A stretch of DNA of 64,000 nucleotides. Source: Verrucomicrobiales bacterium (lineage in GTDB: Bacteria; Verrucomicrobiota; Verrucomicrobiia; Verrucomicrobiales; DEV007). The position numbers and the translations under genes are program-made. Positions within the stretch are counted from its first letter, which is position 1; each line of letters begins with the position of its first letter. Where the stretch lies: NCBI GenBank assembly GCA_029212615.1, contig JARGPJ010000007.1:1-64000 (forward strand), written 5' to 3'. The notes beneath the pieces were generated by a model. It searched no databases. It had not been told where the DNA came from and saw only the letters and a list, made by a program, of their open reading frames with translations. Below, piece by piece: positions 54,138 to 63,092 of this stretch.

Positions 54138-55157
54138 TCAATCCTTTGATGAGTCCTTACTCCCGGCGGCGATCAAACCAGCCAGAATTTTCTCCGAAAC
54201 CGGGAAAGGGGTTCCGTGGCGCATGCCCTCGGGCACAACAAGCTGCTCCGTGATCGATGTCCAGTTTTCAAAATCACGAGTTTTCAGCCCCTCGTATACC
54301 TTCCTGGTGTAGGCATCGAAGTAGAGGAGCCATTCGTCGCCGACCTTCAGTAAGGATTGACCTTCGACCCAGTGGGGGGAGATGGGATCCGAACTCTCTC
54401 CCCAGGGGCCGAAGGGGCTTTCAGCGAATGCGATACGAAGATCCTTCCTCGGCTCCGGAAACTTCTCCTCGTCTTTGAGCACCATCACGTAACGCTCGCG
54501 CTCTTCGTCTCGAACGATAAAGGCGTCGATGCAGTTGTAGCCGTCGTCATAGAAAAGTTCCGTCGGGCTGTAGGTCTTAAAGTCTTTGGTCGTGGTCAAG
54601 TACATGCGGTGGGAAGCCTTCACTCCCTTCACGGCCGGCTTGGTGAAAGTCTCCCCCTTGCCCTCGGTCCCGGGGAATTTCCCCGGAATCGTCGATGCCC
54701 AGAAGATCAAGTAGGTCTCTGTGATCTCGTCATAGAAGATTTCAGGCGCCCAGCAATTGGTATAGCCGGGGAAGTTTTCCATCACATCCAGATACTCCTG
54801 CTTCGACCAGTTAATAAGATCATTGGAATGGGCAATGCCGATTCCGTGATGCCACCAGTCAGTGGTCCAGACCATATGGAATGTACCGTCGGGACCCTCT
54901 ACGATCGATGGATCCCGCAGCAGCTTACCGCCAACTTCAGGCCTGAGAAATGTCCCCTCAGGGGATTCAATCTTCTGCCATTGGTAGCCGTCCCGGCTGT
55001 AGGCATACTGCAAGCCCTGGCTTTGCCCCTCGGGGCCGGTGTTGAAGTAGGTAAACACGTAGGCCTCCGCGTCAGCTGCCTTGAGGATAGGCGATGCAAG
55101 CAGGAACATAACGGAGAGCGCCGAGGGAAGGAGCGTAGAAAGGAAGTTGGATTTCAT
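54138..55157 (-). CDS. GH43-like glycosidase
   Basis: The 339-residue single-domain protein has a signal peptide (1-27). Catalytic positions fit GH43-like propellers: L-R-D-P-S-I (base), N-C-I-D-A-F-I (modulator Asp) and W-V-E-G-Q-S (acid Glu). Many such proteins are annotated as arabinosidase-like. It is convergent to the larger GH43 gene and probably belongs to the same glycan-degradation region. Confidence 0.85.
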   Translation of the reverse strand: MKSNFLSTLLPSALSVMFLLASPILKAADAEAYVFTYFNTGPEGQSQGLQYAYSRDGYQWQKIESPEGTFLRPEVGGKLLRDPSIVEGPDGTFHMVWTTDWWHHGIGIAHSNDLINWSKQEYLDVMENFPGYTNCWAPEIFYDEITETYLIFWASTIPGKFPGTEGKGETFTKPAVKGVKASHRMYLTTTKDFKTYSPTELFYDDGYNCIDAFIVRDEERERYVMVLKDEEKFPEPRKDLRIAFAESPFGPWGESSDPISPHWVEGQSLLKVGDEWLLYFDAYTRKVYEGLKTRDFENWTSITEQLVVPEGMRHGTPFPVSEKILAGLIAAGSKDSSKD

Positions 55158-55330
55158 GCCGATAATCGTATTTATGTATCAGGTTAGCCGGGGAAGTATG
55201 CACCATGGTTGCCAGTGCTATCCGTCGAGTTGATAGGAATCCATTTCAGGTCATGAATCAACCGTTGCCTTCAGAGGTTTTTGCCCATTTTTTGTAGAAA
55301 CTGGACTTCTGAAAACAGAGGGTGACCTGA

Positions 55331-55344
55331 TCCCGCAGGCGGGA
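55331..55344. terminator. Short GC palindrome downstream of a small membrane-protein gene
   Basis: TCCCGC and GCGGGA flank AG, 35 bases beyond the stop of the - strand gene at 55379. It is a possible terminator stem. The 55158-55378 gap otherwise shows nothing recognisable. Confidence 0.3.
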
Positions 55345-55378
55345 CATTTCAAAACTAAAGTTCTGCCTGCGTTATGTT

Positions 55379-55795
55379 TCAGTTAGGCTTTAAGCGTGAT
55401 GTGTGACTGCGAGATTTCCCGTCGATGAACGGACTGACGACAAAGAGTAGAAACAGTGAAACTCCGACAAAAATCCAGCCGGAACCGCCGAAGACTTCGG
55501 GGAACCCAAATCTGCAAAACAGAACAAAATAAGCAATAGCTGATATAAAGTAGGAAAGGCGACCTCGGAGCGAAAGCGAAGTCCCGTCAAGATCGTGTCG
55601 CTGGATCGCAAATGAGGCATGGATCGACGAAAATACAGCTCCACACACAGCCAGAACATTCAAAAAGACCTGTGAAGGCGATCCTGACTTGTATAGAATA
55701 ACAAGCAATAAACCCATCATCGCATAGCATACGAAATACGAAAACGGTTCCCTGCGAAAGCTCGCCCGGAATTTTGAGAATGGGTTCCGTTTCAT
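55379..55795 (-). CDS. Small hypothetical membrane protein
   Basis: The 138-residue protein is basic at the N-terminus and has four hydrophobic segments (~20-36, ~42-60, ~82-98, ~105-125). ATG start, no recognised family. The neighbourhood is gene-poor and holds a transposase remnant, so recent acquisition is possible. Confidence 0.6.
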   Translation of the reverse strand: MKRNPFSKFRASFRREPFSYFVCYAMMGLLLVILYKSGSPSQVFLNVLAVCGAVFSSIHASFAIQRHDLDGTSLSLRGRLSYFISAIAYFVLFCRFGFPEVFGGSGWIFVGVSLFLLFVVSPFIDGKSRSHTSRLKPN

Positions 55796-56050
55796 TTTAG
55801 GTGTTAGAGTTATCCTTCGCCTGTTGGGGGTTGAATGGTCATGAGATTTCCGAGCAGGGTTGTGTCAGGCTTACGGTTGGGGGCTTGTTGAACAGAGCCG
55901 CTACGCTGCGATGTTCTGATTTCTGATGTTTATCGAGCGAAGCGACTTGCGCATTCTTGCAGCGCTATTCTAACCTGTCCCTGTGTATTTGTGTATTCAT
56001 TCGTCTTGAAACTATCATGCTGGGTTTAGCGGCTCTTTCGAATCGCAGTC

Positions 56051-56389
56051 CTATGATTTAGCGACCTTCTCCAGCCATAAACGGTAATGCTGAATCCATT
56101 CGTGGTTTGGATTTACCTCCCACCGGGATTCGGAAGGACTGCGTTGGTCAATCGCATAAAAAATAACCCGCTCCCCTTTCGCCTCGATACTCACCTGAGC
56201 GACTGCATGTGGTATCTTCAACCCCCTGCCGTAGGCGTGCACCCGCGCATCCTCGCCGGATCCAACTCTGCTTATCTTCGTGATTGAAGCCAAGGCCTCG
56301 TGAAAGCCCCACTCTTCTGCGGGATCGAAGTCAATCACCTCAAAGAGAAGCTGCCCTAAATTTGATTTTTCTGAGTCATCCTGTTTCAT
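56051..56389 (-). CDS. Small hypothetical protein
   Basis: A 112-residue soluble protein with a plausible ATG start and an ordinary amino-acid composition (acidic N-terminal half, basic C-terminus). No motif is recognised. It stands alone in the gene-poor patch. The gap 55796-56050 upstream of the membrane-protein gene shows nothing I can name. Confidence 0.55.
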   Translation of the reverse strand: MKQDDSEKSNLGQLLFEVIDFDPAEEWGFHEALASITKISRVGSGEDARVHAYGRGLKIPHAVAQVSIEAKGERVIFYAIDQRSPSESRWEVNPNHEWIQHYRLWLEKVAKS

Positions 56390-56540
56390 GTGGATCGAGC
56401 GTCGAAATAGCCTCTGTGACTTCCAATTCGTTGAATCCTTTTTCAGGGACGATATGGCTGGAGTTCGGAGTCAGGCCATAATGTCACGGATTTAAGGGCA
56501 CTCTTCGTTGAACAGGGGCATGAAAAACCCGGCGCAATGA

Positions 56541-56933
56541 GTGAGTGAGTTAGAGTGTGAAAAAACAAACCCGTTACATACCGGAGATTCTGGTGGACGA
56601 GCGAGGCGTCGTCAACTTGAAGCCCTTCTCATGTTGCGACAAACCCTTCGGGCCGAATTGATCGCTGATATTGGGAGTTTCTTCGTTGGCATCCTCCCGC
56701 CTGAAACGCTTGCCGAAGTTCTAAAGGATATTCGGGAACGAACTTTTCCTGAAATAATTATGTTTTGGGCATGGGTTCCGCAACTATGGGAGTGCACCGG
56801 ATCCTGTGTCACTGCCCTGACTTTTGTTCAAAACTGGTATACTTCAGCCTATCTTAAAGTGCCTGCGTTTGACACTTCGACTTATTGCCGCGCCCGGAAG
56901 CTTCTCCCACTTCGTGGTCTTCCCGGTACGTAA
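56541..56933 (+). pseudogene. IS4-family transposase remnant (N-terminal part)
   Basis: The open stretch (GTG start) encodes 130 residues; ~67-122 match the conserved N-terminus of IS4-type transposases: R-E-R-T-F-P-E, F-W-A-W-V-P-Q, G-S-C-V-T-A, then A-F-D-T-S-T-Y-C-R-A-R-K-L-L-P. The frame then stops, and no DDE catalytic part follows in any frame up to the next gene at 57136. It is therefore a decayed or truncated insertion-sequence copy; its terminal inverted repeats were not identified. The bases 56934-57135 hold nothing I could recognise. Confidence 0.7.
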
Positions 56934-57135
56934 TCTCCGCAGCGGTCCATTGGTCATCATAGCGCGCGAACAATATCCGCTGTCCTGCAGCGGTTTCTGC
57001 TCGCCGAAGAGATCCAGAACCTCTCCGGTCATCGGCCGGGTTGCACGTTTCCTGGGCAAATGGGGCTGTCCCTGCGAATGTTCGGGGATAGCTGATGACG
57101 TGGGCCCGGCCTGGTTCGAGGCGGTGTTGCTGTTT

Positions 57136-58038
57136 TCAGGAAGGGTTGAAAAGCAGCTTCTCCCCTTCGATGCGCGCGGGTGATCCGAAGGGCAGGGGAA
57201 TGTTTTCGTCAATATGACCGGCGGAGAATCCGGTCAGAACCGGGAACGGGGCGCCGTCGAAATGACGACGAAAGACATCGTCAACTGATACCCCGTCTTT
57301 TCCGGGGTCGCCTTCGGTGAAGGCGCCGATCACGAGGCCGCCAATGCGTTCGAACCATCCTGATTGTGACAGGGTCGTCAGCATTCTGTCTACCCGGTAG
57401 GGGCGTTCTCCCACGTCTTCGATAAAGAGGATCGCTCCATCGAGAGGCGGGGTGTAAGGGGTGCCGTTCAGTGCGCCGAGCACGGCAAGGTTACCGCCGA
57501 TGAGCGTCCCCTGGACAGCTTTCGGTGAAGCACAGTTGAAGGCGGAGAGAGACCACTGGCGGGACCGTTCAGGATACTCAAGGGTCGAGACCCAGTCCTT
57601 GCGGATTGCTTCACTGGCTCTGCTCAGGGCGGCGACCATTGGTGCATGAATAGAGCGGACTCCCGCAGAGGCCCAGAGAGAATGGAGCGCGGTGACGTCG
57701 CTGAAACCGACGATCATTTTGTTTGCTTCGTGAATAGCGGGGACGTCAAGATGAGGGATCAGCCGGGTCGCACCAAAACCGCCCCTGGCGCAGAGGATGG
57801 CATCGATGGATGGATCGTTGATTGCCTCAGCTAAATCATGGAGGCGATGTTCGTCGCTGCCGGCAAGATAGCCGAATCGGGAATAGATATTGTCGCTGTA
57901 AACGACTTCATATCGTTCCCGGAGCCAGCCAACACCAAGCCGGAACGCTTCTTCGTCAAAGGGGCCTGACGGAGCGACAATAGCAAGGCGGGATCCCTCC
58001 GTGACCGGTCGGGCAGAGGGTGGAAACTTCGCGGTCAT
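57136..58038 (-). CDS. LD-carboxypeptidase (muramoyltetrapeptide carboxypeptidase/MccF-like)
   Basis: ATG at 58038 is chosen because homologous sequence begins soon after (S-R-L-A-I-V-A-P-S-G-P); the frame opens 12 codons earlier. The 300-residue protein has the Ser nucleophile region V-G-F-S-D-V-T-A-L-H, the Glu in L-F-I-E-D-V-G-E and the His in F-S-A-G-H. Serine peptidase family S66 members recycle murein tetrapeptides in the cytoplasm or give microcin resistance; recycling is likelier. Confidence 0.9.
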   Translation of the reverse strand: MTAKFPPSARPVTEGSRLAIVAPSGPFDEEAFRLGVGWLRERYEVVYSDNIYSRFGYLAGSDEHRLHDLAEAINDPSIDAILCARGGFGATRLIPHLDVPAIHEANKMIVGFSDVTALHSLWASAGVRSIHAPMVAALSRASEAIRKDWVSTLEYPERSRQWSLSAFNCASPKAVQGTLIGGNLAVLGALNGTPYTPPLDGAILFIEDVGERPYRVDRMLTTLSQSGWFERIGGLVIGAFTEGDPGKDGVSVDDVFRRHFDGAPFPVLTGFSAGHIDENIPLPFGSPARIEGEKLLFNPS

Positions 58039-58127
58039 AGACGCTTTGGCTGTTGTATCGCGGACAGCGTGCAAGCTGGTCTCTCCAGAAGAGGGCGGAG
58101 ACTACCGTGCCGAACCGATGAAGGCTC

Positions 58128-58158
58128 AACAGGGTTAGGTCATCGACTTAACCCTGTT
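58128..58158. repeat. REP-like hairpin built from the dispersed 15-mer
   Basis: AACAGGGTTAGGTC (58128-58141) and GACTTAACCCTGTT (58145-58158) form a 14-bp stem with one G-T pair and an ATC loop. The right side, extended by one base (58159), is the exact inverse of GAACAGGGTTAAGTC, also found at 16717 and 43448. It lies between hpf and the carboxypeptidase gene and may also act as a terminator for hpf. Confidence 0.75.
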
Positions 58159-58174
58159 CGGTCGCAAAACGAGA

Positions 58175-58762
58175 TCAGACGTCTTCGACGGGCGCAACCT
58201 TTGCGTAGTCCCCGTCTTCGCGACGATAGATGATTGAGAGGACGTCGGATTTTGCATCATGATAGAGAATGAACGGTCTTTCATTCATTTCCATGTCCAT
58301 GATGGCTTCGTCGGAAAAGAGGTGTTTCACCTTATACTTTTCCTGGTGAATGATCACCGGTTCGTGTTCGTCCTCTGGTTCTTCAGGGATTTCCCCTGTA
58401 TAGATCGCCTCAGTGAGGTGCCTGATCTGCTTCTGATTACGCTTGGGACGGTGTGATTTGAGCATGCGGGTTTTGTGTTTCCGCATGCGGCGCGCGATCT
58501 TGGAAATCGTTTCGTCAATCGAGGCATACATGTCCGCCGTTGTCGTGTCGGCTTCAATCACGATGTGATTGGCGCAAAAGAGAATGATCTCAGCAATATG
58601 CCTGTCCTGCTCGACATTGAGGAGAACTTTGGCTTCGATAATCTTCGGGTAATCAAGGTGCAGGCCTTCCACTTTTTTGTAGGCGTGGTCGCGCATCGCT
58701 TCAGTAACGGAGACGTGGCGACCGGTGACAGTGATTGGTAGATTAACGTTTTGGGTTTGCAT
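58175..58762 (-). CDS. hpf: Ribosome hibernation-promoting factor, long form
   Basis: 195 residues: an N-terminal S30AE/HPF domain (~6-105; V-T-G-R-H-V-S-V-T-E-A-M-R) and a C-terminal dimerisation domain (~135-190; K-H-L-F-S-D-E-A-I-M-D-M-E-M-N-E-R-P-F). The long form dimerises 70S ribosomes into inactive 100S particles in stationary phase. Its upstream gap (58763-58898) carries a GAGC-GAATTC-GGCTC inverted repeat and a possible sigma-70-type TTGTCA/TACTCT pair 18 bases apart on the - strand; the latter is weak. Confidence 0.93.
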   Translation of the reverse strand: MQTQNVNLPITVTGRHVSVTEAMRDHAYKKVEGLHLDYPKIIEAKVLLNVEQDRHIAEIILFCANHIVIEADTTTADMYASIDETISKIARRMRKHKTRMLKSHRPKRNQKQIRHLTEAIYTGEIPEEPEDEHEPVIIHQEKYKVKHLFSDEAIMDMEMNERPFILYHDAKSDVLSIIYRREDGDYAKVAPVEDV

Positions 58763-58898
58763 AATTTAGCTGTTTTAAACTGAGCGAATTCGGCTCAAAA
58801 GGTAGCTGGAAGAGTACCAACTCCCCACGGGGTTTGACAAGCTTTCTCTCCGATTCGTTCAAGCGTGAACTGACTTTCAAGGCTTCTCTCTCAGTGCC

Positions 58899-60305
58899 TT
58901 ACATCGTGAACCGATCACCGAGATAAAGCTCGCGACTCACCGGATCATTGATGAGGAAATCGCGTGAACCTTCCCGGAGTACTTTTCCTTCATAGATGAG
59001 GTAGGCACGATCGACCAGCTCCAGGGTTTGCCTGGCGTTGTGGTCGGTGATGAGGATAGCGAGTCCGGATTTCCGAAGGTCTTCGACGATCGTTTGAATC
59101 TCGTTCACGGCGATGGGATCAACTCCGGAAAAGGGTTCGTCGAGCATAAGGAGGCTGGGCTCGGTGACGAGTGATCGAGCGATCGTGAGACGTCGTTTTT
59201 CACCGCCGGAGCAGGTCAGGGCCACGTTTTTCCGGATGTGGGTGATGCTGAACCGTTCGAGAAGTTCGTCGCACCGTTCCTTACGTTCTTTTTTCGAAAT
59301 TGGAATCGTCTCCATCACCGCCATGATGTTTTCCTCGACGGTGAGTTTTCGAAAAATGGATTCCTCCTGAGGAAGATAACCCATGCCGAGGCGGGCTCGC
59401 TGATACATGGGTTCTTTGGTAACGTCTTCTCCATTAAAGAGCACCTGTCCTCCGTTGGGTGGAACGAGGCCTACGATCATGTAAAAGCTGGTGGTCTTAC
59501 CCGCTCCGTTCGGTCCGAGAAGGCCGACGATCTCGCCGGGGCGGACGTTGATATCGACACCATTCACCACGGTTCGGCCATCGTAAATTTTGATGAGTCC
59601 GTGAGTGTCGAGCAGCAGTTTGTCCGAAGTCGGTTTTCCACGACCGTCAGCAAAAGGGGAGTCACCAGAGGATGGCGTTTGCGTTGGAGCCGCCTGAGCT
59701 GTCGCCGGCGTGGCAACCGGTTGAGACCTTGGGGCTGCCACGGCTGGGTTTTCCTTGCGGGCGGCGGGAGCTGGAGCCGCAGTCCGGGCCGGAGGCATCC
59801 CAGAGGGCTGCTGTTTTACCGGTGCAGGGGCGGCTTGCCGTTTCACAGGGGGGCGAGCGGTAGATTTAGCTTTTTGCCTGAGCGGCGTTGCGTCGAGGTC
59901 GTCGAAATCCAGCATGCTGAGGTCGGGAGCGCTGGAGTCGTAGCTCGAAATTTCCTCATCTTCGACGACTCGATGCGGTTCAGACGGGGGAGTTCTCTTT
60001 TTTTCAAGAGGAGGGGGAACATCGGCGTTCGGCTGACGTTTTTTGACCGGTCTTCCGCCTTCGACTTCGGCCCTCGTAGACTGACGGGGTTGAGGCAGCG
60101 TTTCGCGTCGCGGGGCGGGAGTCCCTGTCGGTTGTGCGGCGGGCTTTGCAGGAGCGGCAGGAGTTTTCGTCACCTTCTGCTGAGGTGCCTGAGACGGTTT
60201 GGGGGTAGCCTTTGTCTCCTGGATCTCCTCGGAGTAGCCAGTTTTGGGCTTGGGGTCGATGCCCAGTAATTCGGCGAGATCGTCTCGATCGTCTGTGTAA
60301 CTCAT
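58899..60305 (-). CDS. lptB: LPS export ABC transporter ATPase LptB with long disordered N-terminus
   Basis: 468 residues. The ABC domain occupies ~229-468: Walker A G264-P-N-G-A-G-K-T-T, signature C-S-G-G-E-K (365-370; LptB usually has Leu first), Walker B L-L-M-L-D-E-P (385-391), H-loop H422. The match Q-E-E-S-I-F-R-K-L-T-V-E-E-N-I is typical of LptB. LptB powers LPS transport by LptFGC. The first ~228 residues, rich in Pro, Ala, Lys and Gln, are unusual; typical LptB is ~240 residues. It follows the LptA-like gene by 30 bases. Confidence 0.93.
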   Translation of the reverse strand: MSYTDDRDDLAELLGIDPKPKTGYSEEIQETKATPKPSQAPQQKVTKTPAAPAKPAAQPTGTPAPRRETLPQPRQSTRAEVEGGRPVKKRQPNADVPPPLEKKRTPPSEPHRVVEDEEISSYDSSAPDLSMLDFDDLDATPLRQKAKSTARPPVKRQAAPAPVKQQPSGMPPARTAAPAPAARKENPAVAAPRSQPVATPATAQAAPTQTPSSGDSPFADGRGKPTSDKLLLDTHGLIKIYDGRTVVNGVDINVRPGEIVGLLGPNGAGKTTSFYMIVGLVPPNGGQVLFNGEDVTKEPMYQRARLGMGYLPQEESIFRKLTVEENIMAVMETIPISKKERKERCDELLERFSITHIRKNVALTCSGGEKRRLTIARSLVTEPSLLMLDEPFSGVDPIAVNEIQTIVEDLRKSGLAILITDHNARQTLELVDRAYLIYEGKVLREGSRDFLINDPVSRELYLGDRFTM

Positions 60306-60335
60306 GAAAAAGGGAGGCGAATTGGTTAAACTATC

Positions 60336-61568
60336 TTAACGACCCCTGTCAAGAATGCCACCCAATCCTCCACCGATTCCAGCGTCTTTGTTCTGGCCGG
60401 TGTCTTTCACGGGAATGACGATGCGGCTTCGGCCTTTTGTGCCGGCATCTGATCCGGTGATTTCATATTTGCCGTTTCCGCGCATGATAATTTTTGCGTC
60501 AACCGATTTGGTTTCGACAAAACTTTCCCCGTCTTGAATATAGGGCGGACCTCCTGAGAGAACGACGTCCTTGGTGATATTGTCGAACTCCGCCCTTTGC
60601 GCCATCGCGACCTGCTTCTTACCGCCGGGGGCGAAGCGCCGTATCTCGACCATTCCGCCGGATGCGACGGCTTTCTTGAAGGCGCCTCCTCCTTCTGTTG
60701 GCGCCGCTCCGGGAGCTTTGTCCATGAAGATCTCGAGACGCTCACATTTGATGTCGAAATCGGGGTAATCGACAAAGACGTCCCCCGTGAAGGTGAGCAA
60801 CCCTGAATTATTATCCATGACCGAGTTGCGGGATGTGATGACCATCTGATTGTCACTGCCACCGCTGTAGCCACCTGATTTTGTATCGTACTTCGGAGAG
60901 AGTGGCTGCGGCTCGGGGATGTCTCCGTTGGTAAGGGCGGGAGAATCCGGAATGTGTTGCTCGGTGGGGGCCGCACTGGCAATGGGCTCAATGGAGGCGG
61001 TTTGCACGACGGGGGAAGGCATCGCGTCAGAGGCTAATGCGGTTGGAGTGCTGTCGTCGGGCATTGCGATCGGAGTGACGAAACGAGTCGATGAATTCGC
61101 TGGGCGGGTCGCAGGGACGTCTGCGGGAGGGGCATCGACAGGAGTGGCGACCGGCTCGGCAACTACCGGTGCGACTCCGGATCCCGTTGCGCTTTCGATC
61201 GCTTCCTGGACGCTGGAAGCCGCTTCCGGATTCGATTCGGCCATTTCCGTGACGGTGCTCACGGCGGTGTTGGTAAGTTCACGGGCTTTGGCGCGATTCT
61301 CCGGGGTGTCGATTCCGCTGGCTTCGACTTTCTCTTTCGCCTGCATGAACAACTGAGTGGCATCGCGGACTGAGTCTTCCGGATCATTTTTGAGATCCGC
61401 CACGGCTGCTTCGGGATCGTTCTTGACCGAGCGAAGCATGTTTTGAAGGCGGGGATCAGCGAGGATGGAGCGTCCGGTTGACTCGATCTGCTCGGTGTCC
61501 TGTGCAAAAATCACAGCACACGGTGAGGTGCAGAGGAGCACGGCGATCGCTAGCGGAGAATATTTCAT
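60336..61568 (-). CDS. lptA: LptA/OstA-like periplasmic protein with long N-terminal region
   Basis: 410 residues: signal peptide (~1-22), a long low-complexity helical and Pro/Ala-rich region (~25-225), then an OstA-like beta-jellyroll (~240-380) with T-S-R-N-S-V-M-D-N-N-S-G-L-L-T-F-T-G-D-V and A-Q-R-A-E-F-D-N-I. LptA bridges inner and outer membranes for LPS passage. Position between LptC-like and LptB genes supports the call; the extra N-terminal region is not typical. Confidence 0.78.
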   Translation of the reverse strand: MKYSPLAIAVLLCTSPCAVIFAQDTEQIESTGRSILADPRLQNMLRSVKNDPEAAVADLKNDPEDSVRDATQLFMQAKEKVEASGIDTPENRAKARELTNTAVSTVTEMAESNPEAASSVQEAIESATGSGVAPVVAEPVATPVDAPPADVPATRPANSSTRFVTPIAMPDDSTPTALASDAMPSPVVQTASIEPIASAAPTEQHIPDSPALTNGDIPEPQPLSPKYDTKSGGYSGGSDNQMVITSRNSVMDNNSGLLTFTGDVFVDYPDFDIKCERLEIFMDKAPGAAPTEGGGAFKKAVASGGMVEIRRFAPGGKKQVAMAQRAEFDNITKDVVLSGGPPYIQDGESFVETKSVDAKIIMRGNGKYEITGSDAGTKGRSRIVIPVKDTGQNKDAGIGGGLGGILDRGR

Positions 61569-61582
61569 GTGGAAAAAGGGGG

Positions 61583-62140
61583 TTATTTGCCTCCCATGCC
61601 GGGAAGTCCAAATTGAGGGAGCATTTTGCCAGCGTTAGGGACAACAACTCTTACGTTGCCTTCGAGTTCACTGACCTGAGTGTTGGAGTCAAAAAGCATT
61701 TGGTCGCCCGTCATGGTGAAGCGAGGCTGTTCGATTTTAGCCGGCGTTTTACTGGTGAGGAGTCCAATCGTGAGGTCGTAGGCGGCTTCGTCCATGCTGA
61801 TGGTGGTTTCCGGCTCTCCTGCCCCGTTGTAGACCTGGATCACCAGATTGACAAGATCAAGGAACTGATCATCAATTCGAACGATGGAGTCGGCGTTCAT
61901 GACGGATTTCAGCCTTGTGCCGTCGTAGGAAGGAATCGCGACGCCCTTGAATGGGCGACCGATTGGGAAAAGTGCGGTCAGCTGTGCCGGAAGCGCCTGC
62001 TGGAGCACCGCATTCGCCTTACCTTTTGCCTTTGCTTCAGCGGAGGGCGACGGAGCCTCGTCTTCCCCGTTGGCTTCGGGAATGAAGGCGGAAAGAAGCA
62101 CCGCCGTAACGGGGATTAAAATGGAGGGGCGAAAACGCAT
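61583..62140 (-). CDS. LptC-related secreted protein
   Basis: The 185-residue protein has a signal or anchor sequence (1-~25) and an OstA-type strand pattern ending in F-T-M-T-G-D-Q-M-L-F-D-S and L-E-G-N-V-R-V-V. Its ATG overlaps the kdsA stop (TAATG). It is placed before the LptA-like and LptB genes where lptC would be expected. The sequence match to LptC is not strong by eye. Confidence 0.6.
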   Translation of the reverse strand: MRFRPSILIPVTAVLLSAFIPEANGEDEAPSPSAEAKAKGKANAVLQQALPAQLTALFPIGRPFKGVAIPSYDGTRLKSVMNADSIVRIDDQFLDLVNLVIQVYNGAGEPETTISMDEAAYDLTIGLLTSKTPAKIEQPRFTMTGDQMLFDSNTQVSELEGNVRVVVPNAGKMLPQFGLPGMGGK

Positions 62141-62976
62141 TAAAGGGGAAGGCCGCGAACGAGGCGGAAAATCTGAGTCAGCGAGGTAAGAACTTCGGCA
62201 AGCTTGTCGAGCGGGACTTGATTGGGGCCGTCGCTGAGGGCTTTTGACGGGTCGGGATGCGTCTCCATGAAGACACCGTCGCAGCCAGCCGCGATTGCTG
62301 ATCTCGCGAGAACAGGAGCGAGGTAGCCGTCGCCGCCGCTCGAGGTGCCGTCGCCGCCGGGGCGCTGCACTGAGTGGGTCGCGTCGAAGACCACTTTGAG
62401 CCCATCTTCTTGCATCCAGGGAATTGATCGCATATCTGCCACGAGGGTGTTGTAGCCGAAACTACTGCCGCGTTCGGTGAAAAAGTAGTTCTCACATTTA
62501 AAAGCATCCAGCTTAACGGCTATGTTCTTAACGTCCCAGGGCGCAAGAAATTGGCCTTTTTTCACATTCACGACGCGCCCGGTCTTTGCGGCAGCTTCGA
62601 TGAGGTCTGTCTGCCGGCAGAGAAAAGCCGGAATTTGCAGCACGTCGATGAACTCTCCGGCGATGGTAGCTTCTTCGATGGTGTGGACGTCGGTGGTGAC
62701 GGGAACTCCGAGCTCCTGCCCGATTTGATGAAGGAGCTCGCAGCCGGGGCGGCAGCCCATGCCGCGGAATGAAGAGACTGAACTGCGATTAGCCTTGTCA
62801 TAACTGGCCTTGAATACCAGGTCGACGCCGACCTCATCGGCGATCGCTTTGATTTTTGGCGCGAGATCACGAATAAAGGGTTCTGATTCAATCACGCAGG
62901 GGCCGAGGATGAAAACAGGGCGGTCGCCGCCGAGTTGATAGTCTCCGATCGAGACAGGTAATGAAGAGTTTCCCAT
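62140..62976 (-). CDS. kdsA: 3-deoxy-8-phosphooctulonate synthase
   Basis: The 278-residue protein matches KdsA throughout: G-P-C-V-I-E-S, F-K-A-S-Y-D-K-A-N-R-S-S, T-D-V-H-T, G-Q-F-L-A-P-W-D, E-R-G-S-S-F-G-Y-N and D-A-T-H-S-V-Q-R-P. It condenses arabinose-5-phosphate with phosphoenolpyruvate to Kdo-8-phosphate for LPS core. It heads the kdsA-lptC-lptA-lptB run, so LPS synthesis and export are cotranscribed. Confidence 0.96.
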   Translation of the reverse strand: MGNSSLPVSIGDYQLGGDRPVFILGPCVIESEPFIRDLAPKIKAIADEVGVDLVFKASYDKANRSSVSSFRGMGCRPGCELLHQIGQELGVPVTTDVHTIEEATIAGEFIDVLQIPAFLCRQTDLIEAAAKTGRVVNVKKGQFLAPWDVKNIAVKLDAFKCENYFFTERGSSFGYNTLVADMRSIPWMQEDGLKVVFDATHSVQRPGGDGTSSGGDGYLAPVLARSAIAAGCDGVFMETHPDPSKALSDGPNQVPLDKLAEVLTSLTQIFRLVRGLPL

Positions 62977-63092
62977 AGAGCTGCCATTCTAGCGTGAGGC
63001 CTCACGCCCCGCAACTTCTCGTGGTTCGGGATTGACCTTCCCGGCTGAAGTCGTAGCGAGGAGGGAGGGAATTGCTTTCTTTCGTTCATTTT

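Noticed and set aside
55375..55810. Possible integron cassette around the small membrane-protein gene (GTTAGGC at 55384)
   Set aside because: No paired core site or attC-like imperfect inverted repeat could be found on the other side.
56844..57212. A - strand frame (122 residues) overlapping the IS4 remnant region
   Set aside because: It overlaps the carboxypeptidase gene end and shows only vague resemblance (D-L-F-G, A-M-M) to a UmuC tail; not enough to support a gene.
59238..60269. A 343-residue + strand open frame opposite lptB
   Set aside because: It is Arg/Gly-rich antisense of the Pro/Ala-rich tail and ABC domain, as expected from GC-rich codons.
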